Of a DNA stretch of 64,000 bases, positions 42,120 to 51,235 are shown one piece after another (position 1 is the first letter of the stretch; every line of letters starts with the position of its first letter). Below the pieces are notes generated by a model. The model had not been told where the DNA came from. It did no database searches and was given only the letters and a program-made list of their open reading frames with translations. The stretch is from JANMZO01 sp963763135 (GTDB lineage: Bacteria; Actinomycetota; Acidimicrobiia; Acidimicrobiales; JANYDT01): contig CAVXNJ010000009.1 in assembly GCA_963763135.1 (NCBI GenBank), positions 682,001 through 746,000 on the forward strand. Reading direction: 5' to 3'. Both the position numbers and the translations under genes were made by a program.

Positions 42120-44012
42120 TCACCGTGACGTGAACGGAATTCGTGGAATGGGGGACTCCGCGAGACGTTCGCTGGCTTCGACGTAACCCGCATCGACGAT
42201 CTCTCGAATATCGGCCACGTTGGTGTAGCCGTATTTCGAGACTTCGGGTCGCAGATAGAGGTCGGCTTTCGCCATCTGGGCCGGCTCCAGACTCTTGCTG
42301 CCGATCTCGAGGGATCGCATGAGTACGTCGATGATGCTCGGAGCAATCAGCTTTTGGTTCTTCGGGTTGACGATGCTCGACAGCGCCTGCTTGAGCGTTA
42401 TCGAGTCGGTGTAGTTGTACGCCTCGTCAGCGGTGTAGAAGGGGTTCGTGACGTTGACCACGATCAACGTGCCCACGCTCGTTACGTCCAACAACGGGTC
42501 GACGGGGACGTTGTTCATGATTCCACCGTCGGCGAGGAGTCGGCCGTCGGTCGGCACCGGTGGCATGAGCATCGGGAGCGAACACGACGCCCGCACCGCA
42601 GGACGCAGCAGACCGCGTCGATGGGTCACCGGCTGGGCCGACCTGAGGTCGGTCGTCGTGCAGAGGAACTGGATCCAGAGGTCTTCAAATCGGGTGGTTC
42701 CGAAAATCTGGTTGAGTGCCTCGTTGAATCGGTTCGCTCCGATTACCGCAGCGGTCGGAGGGATGAAGTCGAGCATTTTGCGCTTCGACCCGCCGAACAC
42801 CTCCGACGCCACCGCTTCGATGATCTCCGGTGACCACCCCATGGCGAACTGTGCACCCATGAGCGCCCCGGCACTTGTTCCCACGACAATGTCGACCGGA
42901 ATGGCGGCCTCCCGCAGGGCGCGCATCACACCGAGATGGGCAAAAGCGCGGGCTGCCCCACCGCTCAACACCAATCCGACCGGTGCTCCGACGAGAAAGC
43001 GGGCCAACCTCGCGAAATGCGAAGGCCACGCAAGGTTGAGGTGGTGGCACATCTCGACGTCGCGTTCTCGAAGCCACTGTTCAGTGTTCGCTGGTGTGGA
43101 CTCCGCATCGTGTTGGATGAGCACCAGGTGAAGACGCGACGTCCCATCGTTGCGGCTCGAATGAAAGAGCCGGTTCTCGAGGGCGTTCAAGGCGGTGGGC
43201 TGCCCGGCTTCTCCGATGAGCAGAATGAGGTCCGCGCCGCGAGCGCATTTGGCGGCCCACGCCGACGAGTCGTTGTCGGCCACGGTTATCAGGTGCTCAT
43301 GCCGTTCCTCGAGTTCGCTCAGGTGCTCGTCGACGCGAATCCCGAGCGTCGACGCCGGATCGGCGTCGGTGGCCCCCCGGCCGAGTTGCTCTTCCAGGGT
43401 CTTCGCGGTCACGAGGGCCGTCGGGATGTGGCACGAGAGGAAGCGGTGGAGTTCCTCCGCAAAGGCCCCAACCGGTGCAGTACGACCGGCCGGTAGTACC
43501 GCGATGGTGCTCGGCTTGGCCTGCTGACGGCCGCGTTTCGGGGTTCGGTTGACGCGGTGCGCAAGCGAGACCAGAAGGTTTCCCATCAGCGGGGCGTTGG
43601 TCAGAACGAACCGTTCAACATCCTCACGACTAAGCCGGTACAGGACCGAATCGCGAACCGCGACGACCGTTCCCTGACGGGGCTCACCGGTCAATACGGC
43701 CAGTTCACCCACAATCTCATCGCGACCGAGTTCCTGCGTCTTCAGGTCGGAGTCTTCGTCGAGGAGGACGCGGAGCCGACCGCGGCTGATCACGTAAAGG
43801 CTGTCACCAGGGTCGCCGCTGCGGAAGAGCTCCGTTCCGCCGGTGATGTCGACGCGCTGAAGCGCATCGGCCAGGGCACTCGTGTCAACAACCTCGGAAG
43901 CCTGGTTTGATGCGAGGGATCGTCGCGCAAACGTGTCGACCGCGCGCGCCAGTTCCGCCCGAAGCAGTTCGTCGTGATGGGCTGCCGGTACGCCGTGAGC
44001 GTCGTCGGTCAT
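42120..44012 (-). CDS. cNMP-binding patatin-like phospholipase (NTE/RssA type)
   Basis: 630 residues. N-terminal cyclic-nucleotide-binding domain (residues 45-155; GRDEIVGELAVLTGEPRQGTVVAV), a middle region with a degenerate Rossmann-like segment (AVLPAGRTAPVGAFAEELHRFL), then a patatin domain: oxyanion loop GLVLSGGAARAFAHLGVMRAL, nucleophile Ser in VVGTSAGALMG, catalytic Asp in LLADGGIMNNVPVD. This is the layout of bacterial neuropathy-target-esterase-like lysophospholipases. The ATG overlaps the stop of pssA. Membrane-associated lipid hydrolysis controlled by cyclic nucleotide or a similar ligand is inferred. Confidence 0.92.
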   Translation of the reverse strand: MTDDAHGVPAAHHDELLRAELARAVDTFARRSLASNQASEVVDTSALADALQRVDITGGTELFRSGDPGDSLYVISRGRLRVLLDEDSDLKTQELGRDEIVGELAVLTGEPRQGTVVAVRDSVLYRLSREDVERFVLTNAPLMGNLLVSLAHRVNRTPKRGRQQAKPSTIAVLPAGRTAPVGAFAEELHRFLSCHIPTALVTAKTLEEQLGRGATDADPASTLGIRVDEHLSELEERHEHLITVADNDSSAWAAKCARGADLILLIGEAGQPTALNALENRLFHSSRNDGTSRLHLVLIQHDAESTPANTEQWLRERDVEMCHHLNLAWPSHFARLARFLVGAPVGLVLSGGAARAFAHLGVMRALREAAIPVDIVVGTSAGALMGAQFAMGWSPEIIEAVASEVFGGSKRKMLDFIPPTAAVIGANRFNEALNQIFGTTRFEDLWIQFLCTTTDLRSAQPVTHRRGLLRPAVRASCSLPMLMPPVPTDGRLLADGGIMNNVPVDPLLDVTSVGTLIVVNVTNPFYTADEAYNYTDSITLKQALSSIVNPKNQKLIAPSIIDVLMRSLEIGSKSLEPAQMAKADLYLRPEVSKYGYTNVADIREIVDAGYVEASERLAESPIPRIPFTSR

Positions 44013-44872
44013 ACACGCACCTTGACCGCATGTTCCGCCGCGACCTCCGCTGCGCTTGGCGGAAACTGAGCATCCTCCGCACCTTGACGAACGTTACGAA
44101 CCAGCTGGATGACAACGGCACCTACGACCGAGAACAGGGTTCCAGCAAACAACGACTGCCGGGGAAACGGAATGATGCCCAGCAACACAATCGCCGTTCC
44201 GGGGCCGTACGGATACCGGAAGAAGTTCTTGGGCATCAGCGTGGTGCTTTTCCAATACGGAACTCGACTCAACATCAATGTCCCCAGCCCGACGATGAGC
44301 AGAGCGCAGATCCATCCTTGGCCGTCGTTGCCCCACGAGGCTCGCGAGAACAGGAGATACTGACTCACGATCCCCGCTGCTATCGGGCACGGGACGCCTA
44401 CGAAGAACGCGCCATCGCTCGATGTGCTCGTGGTGTTGAAGCGAGCGAGACGCAGAGCGACCAACGCGACCCAGGCGAACCCGAGCAGGAGTCCAGCGAG
44501 TCCCCAGTCTTCGAAGTACACACGGTAGATGAGCGCTGCCGGGGCCACCCCGGCGGCCACCAGGTCGACGAGTGAGTCAAGTTGGCGGCCGAGCGGCGAG
44601 ATGACGTTCAACGCCCGGGCGAGCGTTCCGTCGAAGGTATCGCACAGTCCGGCGACGAAAATGGCCCAGACAGCCTGCTCATAGTGGCCATCGGTCGTCA
44701 GTGAGAGCGACCAGAACGCCATGAACAAGCCGGTTAACGTCAGAACTCCGGGAGCTGCAGCCCGAACGTGGGTCCCGATGGAGGAGCGTGCCGACGTGTG
44801 CGAAGTCGCGCCGTCATCGGTACCGGTGCCATACAACTGGCTGTACACACGACTCTTCGGGGTTCCGTCCAC
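44009..44872 (-). CDS. pssA: CDP-diacylglycerol-serine O-phosphatidyltransferase
   Basis: 287 residues, eight hydrophobic segments. The CDP-alcohol phosphotransferase signature is intact: CDTFDGTLARALNVISPLGRQLDSLVDL gives D-x2-D-G-x2-A-R-x8-G-x3-D-x3-D. The following GVAPAALIYRVYF and a C-terminal set of spans favour type II PssA over other CDP-alcohol enzymes. Makes phosphatidylserine, precursor of phosphatidylethanolamine, in the inner membrane. First gene of the minus-strand lipid operon; promoter expected in 44873-45125. Substrate could also be inositol or glycerol phosphate, less likely. Confidence 0.85.
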   Translation of the reverse strand: MDGTPKSRVYSQLYGTGTDDGATSHTSARSSIGTHVRAAAPGVLTLTGLFMAFWSLSLTTDGHYEQAVWAIFVAGLCDTFDGTLARALNVISPLGRQLDSLVDLVAAGVAPAALIYRVYFEDWGLAGLLLGFAWVALVALRLARFNTTSTSSDGAFFVGVPCPIAAGIVSQYLLFSRASWGNDGQGWICALLIVGLGTLMLSRVPYWKSTTLMPKNFFRYPYGPGTAIVLLGIIPFPRQSLFAGTLFSVVGAVVIQLVRNVRQGAEDAQFPPSAAEVAAEHAVKVRV

Positions 44873-45125
44873 ACCGAGTCCTCTTCTTCACTTTTGATTG
44901 TGCAGCTGCAGGTTGTTCAACTGCGTGAAGCGAATTCTCTATTGCCGACTGCGCTCTGTCCACTCCCAATTTTCGTCAAGCCGATCAGCAGCTCGCCGCG
45001 TGTGCAATCGCAGGCCAAGAGGCCGATGAAACGAAATGTTTTGAAAACTGCAGAGGGGAGCGCTCCCAGGTGATTTCCAGCTTCGCTAATGGCACGGCGT
45101 GACGCTCCGAGTTACATTCGCTGAC
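44873..45125. promoter_or_regulatory. 253-bp divergent intergenic region with a 12-bp palindrome
   Basis: Separates pssA (minus) from the papain-like protein (plus). No plausible gene is visible. It is comparatively AT-rich and contains GGGAGCGCTCCC at 45056-45067, a perfect palindrome. Promoters for both directions are expected here; none could be assigned with certainty. Confidence 0.4.
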
Positions 45126-46175
45126 ATGGGCGGAATCGCAGCGGGGAGTCTTAGGGAAGGAGACGTTTTACTTGTAGCCGGAGGCAGCATTTTTTCCCGG
45201 CTGGTTCGCTTGATCGAAGGTACGTCGTTCGACCACTGCTTGTTGGTTGCTTCCGCTGATCCCGCCCATCCCAAGTTTGGACGTGACTCCGACGACGATC
45301 GGACTGACGAACCTTGGGCATTCGACATTGGATTCTTTGGTGGTCGTCACCAACCGCTCTCGAGCTACGACGACGTCGTCGAGGCTGTCGCCGTTCGCCG
45401 CCATCGAAGCCCTTACGTGGGTGAATCTGTGGTCGAGCGAGCGCGGACGATAGTAGGAACGACGAAGGGCTATGCGTGGGATCGGCTGCTGTTCCTAAGT
45501 TTGATCGGGGCAACGAGGTGGTCGCCGTCGCTTGGTGAATTGTCGAGCGATGAGGCATCGGCGATGGTCCGAGCTCTGTATGAAGTTTTGGCCCAAATGC
45601 AGCGGGCTGAGAGATTCGAGATTCAAGGTCAACGTCGGATCTGTACCGAACTGGTTGTCGATGCGTTCGACGTCTTCGCTGCCAGTGGCGCCGAATACGA
45701 CGCGTATCTCGGTCTCGTCACACCCACGGTTCCTCATGAGGGCCTCCTATGGTGGGCCGCCGGCCTTTCCACTTTCCAGGACTTCTTGACGCAGCAACCG
45801 GCGCCCAAGCGGCGCGGCATCCTTGACGAAGAACTGGAGTTGGCACCCGGAAGTGCCGATGCGCTTCGCTTGGTCCATGAAGCGGCCGCGGCGAACGGCG
45901 TCAGCTTTCCCGGGTTTCATCCGGCTGATGACAAAACCCTTCGATTGCTTGTCATCGACGGGGTCCAACGCACGCTGGAGCAACTGCTGATGCAGCCGCG
46001 ACTCGGCGACGCGAAGTCGGTGAGTGATCCTCGGCGGGTGGCTTGGTTTCTCCTTGACACACTCATGCGCCACCGAGCTGTCGTAACTCCCGCCGATCTG
46101 GCTCGAACATCGAGTCTGTGCGACGTTGGTTTGCTGGATCACAACGAAATCAACTGGAGGAAGAGCGGAACGTGA
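45126..46175 (+). CDS. Permuted papain-like (YiiX/NlpC-P60 type) protein
   Basis: 349 residues from ATG 45126 (GTG 45099 is an alternative). LREGDVLLVAGGSIFSRLVRLIEGTSFDHCLLVA carries the His of the circularly permuted NlpC/P60 fold, and the nucleophile Cys is in GQRRICTELVVDAFDVFA, preceded by YAWDRLLFLSLI. This is the YiiX/YaeF layout (lipid- or peptide-modifying cysteine hydrolases). No signal peptide, so probably cytoplasmic. A 100-residue C-terminal helical region is unassigned. The stop overlaps the SARP gene start (GTGA), so the two are coupled. Confidence 0.75.
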   Translation: MGGIAAGSLREGDVLLVAGGSIFSRLVRLIEGTSFDHCLLVASADPAHPKFGRDSDDDRTDEPWAFDIGFFGGRHQPLSSYDDVVEAVAVRRHRSPYVGESVVERARTIVGTTKGYAWDRLLFLSLIGATRWSPSLGELSSDEASAMVRALYEVLAQMQRAERFEIQGQRRICTELVVDAFDVFAASGAEYDAYLGLVTPTVPHEGLLWWAAGLSTFQDFLTQQPAPKRRGILDEELELAPGSADALRLVHEAAAANGVSFPGFHPADDKTLRLLVIDGVQRTLEQLLMQPRLGDAKSVSDPRRVAWFLLDTLMRHRAVVTPADLARTSSLCDVGLLDHNEINWRKSGT

Positions 46176-49100
46176 GCAACCCTGCCTCTATTCGGGTTCT
46201 CGGCCCGACGCGAATTTCCGCGTCAGATGGGGATCTACGACTGGGCGTGTTGGTGGAACGCGTCCTATGGGGCTTAGTCGCCGCAATGCCGGAGGTCGCG
46301 ACGATTGATCGACTGGTAACGATTCTGTGGGACCAAAATCCACCTCGAACGTGGAACTCGTCGTTGCGAACGCATCTCTCCCAGATCCGGCGAGCGCTTG
46401 CCCTCGTGCCCGAGGGGCCGCAACTCGTGCGGATCGGTGCGGGCTACACGCTTACGGGGGATATAACAAAGGTCGATCTCCACCGATTTGAACAACTGGT
46501 CCGCGTTGCGAGAACCAGGAGCGCTCCTGAAGAACAAAAATCGTTGCTTGATTCCGCTTTGGAGCTCTGGGCCGGTCCACCGTTTGTTGGCACCGACGAT
46601 CCCGTTCTGCGGTCGATTTCCGATCGTTTCATCGGCATTCGTGAGGAGAGCGAACGTCAGCGGCATCTTTTTGCTGTTGAGCTGGGCGATGCGGAAGAGG
46701 TCGTTCTTCGACTCCAGTCGATCGTTGACGAAGATCCCATGAAGCTAGGCGTTGTTGAACCACTAGTGGCCGCTTACGTCGCGCTTGACCGGACGACGGA
46801 AGCTAAACGGGTGCTTGCCAAACACCGCACGGCCCTTGATGCCTATGGCTGGGAACCAGCTGTCGGTCTACTGGCTCTCGAGCGAAGGCTGTTGCTCAAC
46901 GAGCTGAGCGCTGAATTTGCGGAAGGAATCCTCACCGAACTTCCAGGTCCACTTCGACACAATCGAATTGTCGTTGGCCGCAATCAGGAAATTCAGGAGT
47001 TTCGGGAGGCGCTGTCGTCCGATGCCAACTCCTACGTTGTCCTGCAGGGGCCGGCCGGTATCGGCAAGTCGCACCTGGCGGCCGTCCTTGCCGAGGTTGC
47101 TCACGATGAAGGTGTGCCGGTGTTGGCGGCCTGGGCTGAGGAACATGCGCCTCCCTTCCAGCTCGTAGGAGATCTGTTGCGGCGGTGGTCCGGCCTAGTC
47201 ACCGGACCCAGCAATGAGACTCTGGAGACGGTCCTGTCCTGTTTGATTGATCTATCACCTAGTCATCGTGTTCTAGTGCTCCTGGAAGACATTCATCTGG
47301 CTGACCTCGCGAGCTGCAAAATCTTGAGTCGTCTGATTCACCGTGACGTCATCGATGGTGTGACCTTTTTGCTCACGACTCGAGAGTCAACAACGAACGG
47401 CCCCGTCGATCGGCTCCTCCGAGAACTCAAGTCGCTCAGCTCTGCAAAAATTTTGGGACTTGGCCCCTTGACACTCGAGGATACCTACGAGTTGGTCCGA
47501 CGAACCCGGTCGCTTTCGGCTTCTGCCGCGTGGACACTGTCGAATCGCCTATATCGACTCTCTCTGGGTCTCCCTTTGGTGCTCGACTTCCTTCTCTCAG
47601 ATTCCGAACTTTTTGATGTCGCTGTGCCGATCGATATTGCCGAGGTAACCACGAAGTTGGCGAGTCGACTTGAGGAATTCGATTTAGATATTCTTGTCAC
47701 CGGTTCGTTGTTGGCAATCGAATTTGATGTATTGGTTCTCGTTGATTCGATGAATCTTTCCATCGCCAGGGTGCATGACGTTATGGACCGAGCTTGTGCT
47801 GCGGGACTTACTGAGGCGAGGGTGGGCAATCGAGTCCGTTTCCGACACCCGCTCGTCAGAGAATCCCTACGACTTCGTCGGTCAACCGTGTGGCGGTGCG
47901 AGCGACACCGAAATCTCGCAGATGTGCTTGCATCACGGGCGGGTGACACGTTTGCTGTGTGCCAGCAACTGGCGTTGGCCCTTGCCAACGAAACGTCCGA
48001 CGAATTGGTCCCACGACTTTTTGAGGGGGTTCTTGAACTCCACCGTTGCGCTCGTTGGGAGGAGTCGCTCGCGCTGCTTGAGCTGCTGGCTGAGACGTTT
48101 GACGCCCGACCGTGGTGGATCAACAGTTCCGATGTCTTTCGTTACCTCATGCTCTGCGCCGCAGCGGCCGATGGCTGCGCTGACAGCGAACTCGCTCGCC
48201 GGTACTTCCGACGAGCGTCGGTGCTGGCGCAGACCGAGCAGAATCCATTGTGGAAGTTCCGAATCGCAGTGGATTCGTCGGCCAGTAGCCAGCCGCTTGA
48301 TGGCGACGTCGAACGAGAAGACTGGCTGCGTTCCGCTTTTGCCGCGGATAGCGGAATCGAGGACTCCAATCGTGTCCAAGCGCTTGCAGAGTTCGTGTAC
48401 CTCCGCGGTCTGGCTGGCGTCGACCACGAAGTTGAAGACCGTCTCGCCGAGCTGCGCGAATTGGTCGCAGTCCTCGGGGATCCGCGATCGAAGGCATTCC
48501 TCGCCCACGCTGAACTTGTAACCCTCTTGAGCAGTCCCGATGCCGATACTCGCCTGAGGCTCAGTCGTGAAGCTCGCGTGTGGGGGAGCGCTGCGGCCCC
48601 GGAGGTGGCGGTGACACCGCTCTTGGCGACGGTGTTCTCGCTGCTCCAGCTTGGGCGCCGAAACGAGGTCGACGATGAACTGTTCGCGATAGAGGAACTC
48701 GTCGATCTTCGACAGCGTCCGGGTGATCGTTGGCTTATGCACCTCATTCGGGCGTTGCTGAACGATTGGGATGGCGATCAGGTCCGCGCCGACAGACATG
48801 CGCTTGTCGCCCGAACCTTGGCCGTCCGTCATGCGATTCGAGGTGGGCGAGAGGCGTGGGGGATGTTTCGGCTCGCTCGCGCTTGGCGCGACAACGATCA
48901 GACAATGGTGAAACAGTTCGACGCGATTGGTGAAGATGCCCATGTTGTCGAGATCGCAATCGCAACCGCCTTTCTTGCTCGTGCCGGAGCGACCGAGAGG
49001 GTTCGACCGATGCTCCGACAGGTCGTTCCGGCCCTACGAGATCAACAGAATTTTGTCGGATGGCTTGGCGGCTGCATGGCCGCCGGCGAGGCGGCGGCTG

Positions 49101-49327
49101 TGACATCGTCGGCGTTCGTGGACTCCCTTTACGAGCTATTGCTTCCTCACTCCGGCCTGTTCGCGGTGAACGGTCTTGTGCCGTCGAGCACTTTTGGCCC
49201 GGTTGATCGCGTCTTGGGATTGCTTGCTGGGGCCGCGGGGCACGGCTCCGAACAACGAAGATACCGGGATGCTGCTAAAGCCCAGTTGCAAGCAGCGGGC
49301 ATGTGGGGGTGGCAAACCCGGCACTAG
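46172..49327 (+). CDS. SARP/BTAD-type regulator with AAA-type ATPase domain (AfsR-like)
   Basis: 1051 residues from GTG 46172 (GGAGG upstream, overlapping the preceding stop). Residues 1-95: OmpR-like winged helix (SIRVLGPTRISASDGDLRLG...LRTHLSQIRRAL). Residues 100-250: bacterial transcriptional activator domain. ATPase: Walker A VVLQGPAGIGKSHLA, Walker B-like VLVLLEDIHLADLAS. The remaining 550 residues are TPR-like helices. Resembles MalT/AfsR STAND regulators, which integrate ligand and kinase signals. Convergent with a compact Ser/Thr kinase 10 bp away, and next to FHA proteins: AfsR-type factors can be kinase substrates. Confidence 0.9.
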   Translation: MSNPASIRVLGPTRISASDGDLRLGVLVERVLWGLVAAMPEVATIDRLVTILWDQNPPRTWNSSLRTHLSQIRRALALVPEGPQLVRIGAGYTLTGDITKVDLHRFEQLVRVARTRSAPEEQKSLLDSALELWAGPPFVGTDDPVLRSISDRFIGIREESERQRHLFAVELGDAEEVVLRLQSIVDEDPMKLGVVEPLVAAYVALDRTTEAKRVLAKHRTALDAYGWEPAVGLLALERRLLLNELSAEFAEGILTELPGPLRHNRIVVGRNQEIQEFREALSSDANSYVVLQGPAGIGKSHLAAVLAEVAHDEGVPVLAAWAEEHAPPFQLVGDLLRRWSGLVTGPSNETLETVLSCLIDLSPSHRVLVLLEDIHLADLASCKILSRLIHRDVIDGVTFLLTTRESTTNGPVDRLLRELKSLSSAKILGLGPLTLEDTYELVRRTRSLSASAAWTLSNRLYRLSLGLPLVLDFLLSDSELFDVAVPIDIAEVTTKLASRLEEFDLDILVTGSLLAIEFDVLVLVDSMNLSIARVHDVMDRACAAGLTEARVGNRVRFRHPLVRESLRLRRSTVWRCERHRNLADVLASRAGDTFAVCQQLALALANETSDELVPRLFEGVLELHRCARWEESLALLELLAETFDARPWWINSSDVFRYLMLCAAAADGCADSELARRYFRRASVLAQTEQNPLWKFRIAVDSSASSQPLDGDVEREDWLRSAFAADSGIEDSNRVQALAEFVYLRGLAGVDHEVEDRLAELRELVAVLGDPRSKAFLAHAELVTLLSSPDADTRLRLSREARVWGSAAAPEVAVTPLLATVFSLLQLGRRNEVDDELFAIEELVDLRQRPGDRWLMHLIRALLNDWDGDQVRADRHALVARTLAVRHAIRGGREAWGMFRLARAWRDNDQTMVKQFDAIGEDAHVVEIAIATAFLARAGATERVRPMLRQVVPALRDQQNFVGWLGGCMAAGEAAAVTSSAFVDSLYELLLPHSGLFAVNGLVPSSTFGPVDRVLGLLAGAAGHGSEQRRYRDAAKAQLQAAGMWGWQTRH

Positions 49328-49337
49328 ATCCTCCTCC

Positions 49338-50141
49338 CTACGTGGAGGACGCGAGAAGCTCATCGAGTTCCTCAACGACTTGAAGCAGGCCCTGGGGTCG
49401 TTTATCGGGATCGTCTGATAACAGCGGAGTGACAATCGTTTGGAAGGCCCGCTTCTGACTCGGGCGGTCGAGATATCGCGCCAGGACCGACTCGACCATC
49501 CGCCCGAAGGAGTAGACATCGCTGCGGGCGGTCGGCGGAGCCGATGTGAAACGCTCCGGGGCAATTGAACCAAACGATCCAGCTCCGACGAGGATCGGGC
49601 GCGACCGATTCCACGCCAAGCCGAGATCCGATAACACCCATCGTGCATTGTCCCCTTCGAGATAAAGCACGTTCGTGGCCTTCACGTCGCAGTGGACAAC
49701 CCCGCGCTTGTGAAGGTTCGTGAGGGCAATGGCTGTCGATCGAAGGCCACTGAGGTGATCCGCAGCGGAGGAGCAGTCCTGGAGGGTCCGGGTCGCCAGT
49801 GCCATCGAAAAGTAGGGGTATCCGGCTTCGGTCATTCCCACGTCGAAGACCTGAATCAGATGCTCGCAGCTAAGCGTTCGAGCCAATAGCGCTTCATCGA
49901 GGAATGTTCGGCGCGTGTCATATGGCCCGTCCATCGCGTTCGTGACGAGAATCTTCAAGGCCACGTCTTGGCCGAGCAATATGTGGCGTGCGCTCCAGAC
50001 CTCAGCGGACCGGCCCCTCGCCAGGTGACCGGTCACCAGGTGGTTTGGGACCCTGGGTCCGGTGAGGGCGCCGGCGGCCGAGCTGCCGCCAGTCTTCAAG
50101 CTCCCCGAAACCATCATCTTGTCAAGAATCTCGGTGATCAT
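49338..50141 (-). CDS. Compact Ser/Thr protein kinase
   Basis: 267 residues from ATG 50141 (alternative Met 50114). Complete kinase core: ATP-site Lys63 (VALKIL), catalytic HCD at 150-152 (VVHCDVKATNVLY, Cys replacing the usual Arg), metal-binding Asp172 in DLG rather than DFG, and APE-like SIAPERF. The Gly loop GHLARGRSAEVWS is weak. No transmembrane segment, so cytosolic. Absence of Arg in HRD suggests activation without activation-loop phosphorylation. Divergent from the FHA gene at 50393 and convergent with the SARP regulator; both are candidate partners. Confidence 0.88.
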   Translation of the reverse strand: MITEILDKMMVSGSLKTGGSSAAGALTGPRVPNHLVTGHLARGRSAEVWSARHILLGQDVALKILVTNAMDGPYDTRRTFLDEALLARTLSCEHLIQVFDVGMTEAGYPYFSMALATRTLQDCSSAADHLSGLRSTAIALTNLHKRGVVHCDVKATNVLYLEGDNARWVLSDLGLAWNRSRPILVGAGSFGSIAPERFTSAPPTARSDVYSFGRMVESVLARYLDRPSQKRAFQTIVTPLLSDDPDKRPQGLLQVVEELDELLASST

Positions 50142-50392
50142 GACGTCAAGGTATGAGACCCTTCTGATGATGTTGAGGGGGAGTGGCCCCCTCCCCCCCC
50201 AGTCCTTCCTGGGCAACGACCCAACGTCGGGTTCACTTTTGCGCTGCTTTTGCAGGGCCCCTGACAGCATGACCCCGTGAGCGCGATCCATCGATCGAAC
50301 TGGCGAGTTGCAGAGGCGGGGGCGTTGATCGCGTTTGGAACTCGAGCAGTTCGTTCCCCGTACCCTTTTCCGAGGGTGGATCAGGGTCGGCC
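50142..50392. promoter_or_regulatory. Divergent intergenic region between the compact kinase and the FHA protein
   Basis: 251 bp. No convincing gene. Holds a C/G-homopolymer block near 50174-50200 (runs of 5 G, 5 C and 8 C) that can fold, and a short GTG-started reading frame (50277-50396) ending at the FHA start with a GTGA overlap. Promoters for both genes must lie here; no -35/-10 pair could be chosen with confidence. Confidence 0.35.
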
Positions 50393-51113
50393 GTGAGCGC
50401 ACTGATTGTTGAGTTTTGTGGTGAACGCCACGTCGTCGAACCCGAACATTCATTCTCAATTGGGAGGTCGGGAGATCTCGCCATCGACGAGAATCCCTAC
50501 CTGCATCGCATCATGGGCATCCTGTCATGGCGTAACGGATGGTGGTGGCTGCTCAACGCCGGGGCCCATCATCCGCTCCATCTTCAAGGTGTTTCGGGAA
50601 GCGCCACCATCACGCTTTCACCGGGTGGATCGGTCCCGTTGGTGCTTGGGCCCGCAATGATTCGATTCGCTGCTGGAGGGACCTCCTACGAGGTATCGAT
50701 CGATGTTGACCCCTACGAACTTGACCCAACTATTCCTGCGTTTGTCCCGGGAAGCCCAACGATCGACGCGGGCGACACGTCGCTGACGGCGGAACAACTG
50801 CTGCTGCTGATCGCCTTGGCTGAGCCCCGTCTTCGCCGAGGTCCAGGTGCGGAGTTGCCGACAAACGCAGAAATAATCGGGTCGATTCGGTTGGTCTGTG
50901 ACCAAGTTCAACCGCAAACTCGATTCCGTTTGTGAGAAGTTCTCCCGGCGGGGTGTCGCCGGCCTTGTCGGGTCCGCGGACCGCATTGCCCAAGGCCGAA
51001 GGAGAGTCTTGGTTGATCTGGTGGTTGACGCGGGGATGGTGACCGCAGATCAACTGTCGCTGCTTCCTCCACGTCAGACGTTGAGCTCCACGACATCACG
51101 GAGCCAGCGATGA
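50393..51113 (+). CDS. FHA-domain protein with C-terminal DNA-binding-like region; frameshifted as sequenced
   Basis: GTG start 50393. FHA fold: FSIGRSGDLAIDENPYLHRIMGILSWRNGWWWLLNAG (residues about 20-56), a phosphothreonine-binding domain. First frame ends early at 50935 with CDQVQPQTRFRL. The next frame continues GWSVTKFNRKLDSVCEKFSRRGVAGL, a pattern found after AEQLLLLIALAEP in related FHA proteins with a C-terminal helix-turn-helix-like part. One surplus base (or two missing) near 50915 explains it. Corrected length is about 240 residues. The stop overlaps a 41-residue ORF. Likely reader of the adjacent kinases' phosphosites. Confidence 0.78.
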
Positions 51114-51235
51114 GCGAATTTGCGCTCACCCACGTGCACCCACGAATTGAGCATGGATTCCCGGGACTCCCTTCGTGGAACGGTCAACCATGCAGCGGGT
51201 GTCTCGACGACCGTGAAAGAGGGCAGTCAGGGTGA
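51110..51235 (+). CDS. Possible 41-residue His/Cys-containing small protein
   Basis: Reading frame overlapping the upstream FHA stop by ATGA and the downstream FHA2 start by GTGA, the spacing expected of a real, coupled gene. Contains HVHPRIEH and PCSGC, so a small metal-binding (zinc-ribbon-like) protein is possible. No family recognised. It might instead be an untranslated linker; the double overlap is the main support. Confidence 0.4.
   Translation: MSEFALTHVHPRIEHGFPGLPSWNGQPCSGCLDDRERGQSG

Noticed and set aside
50277..50396. Short GTG-started ORF (39 residues) overlapping the FHA start by GTGA
   Set aside because: No ribosome site, no recognisable composition and only one overlap; coincidence is likely in a GC-rich region. 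Kept as a note in the intergenic entry.
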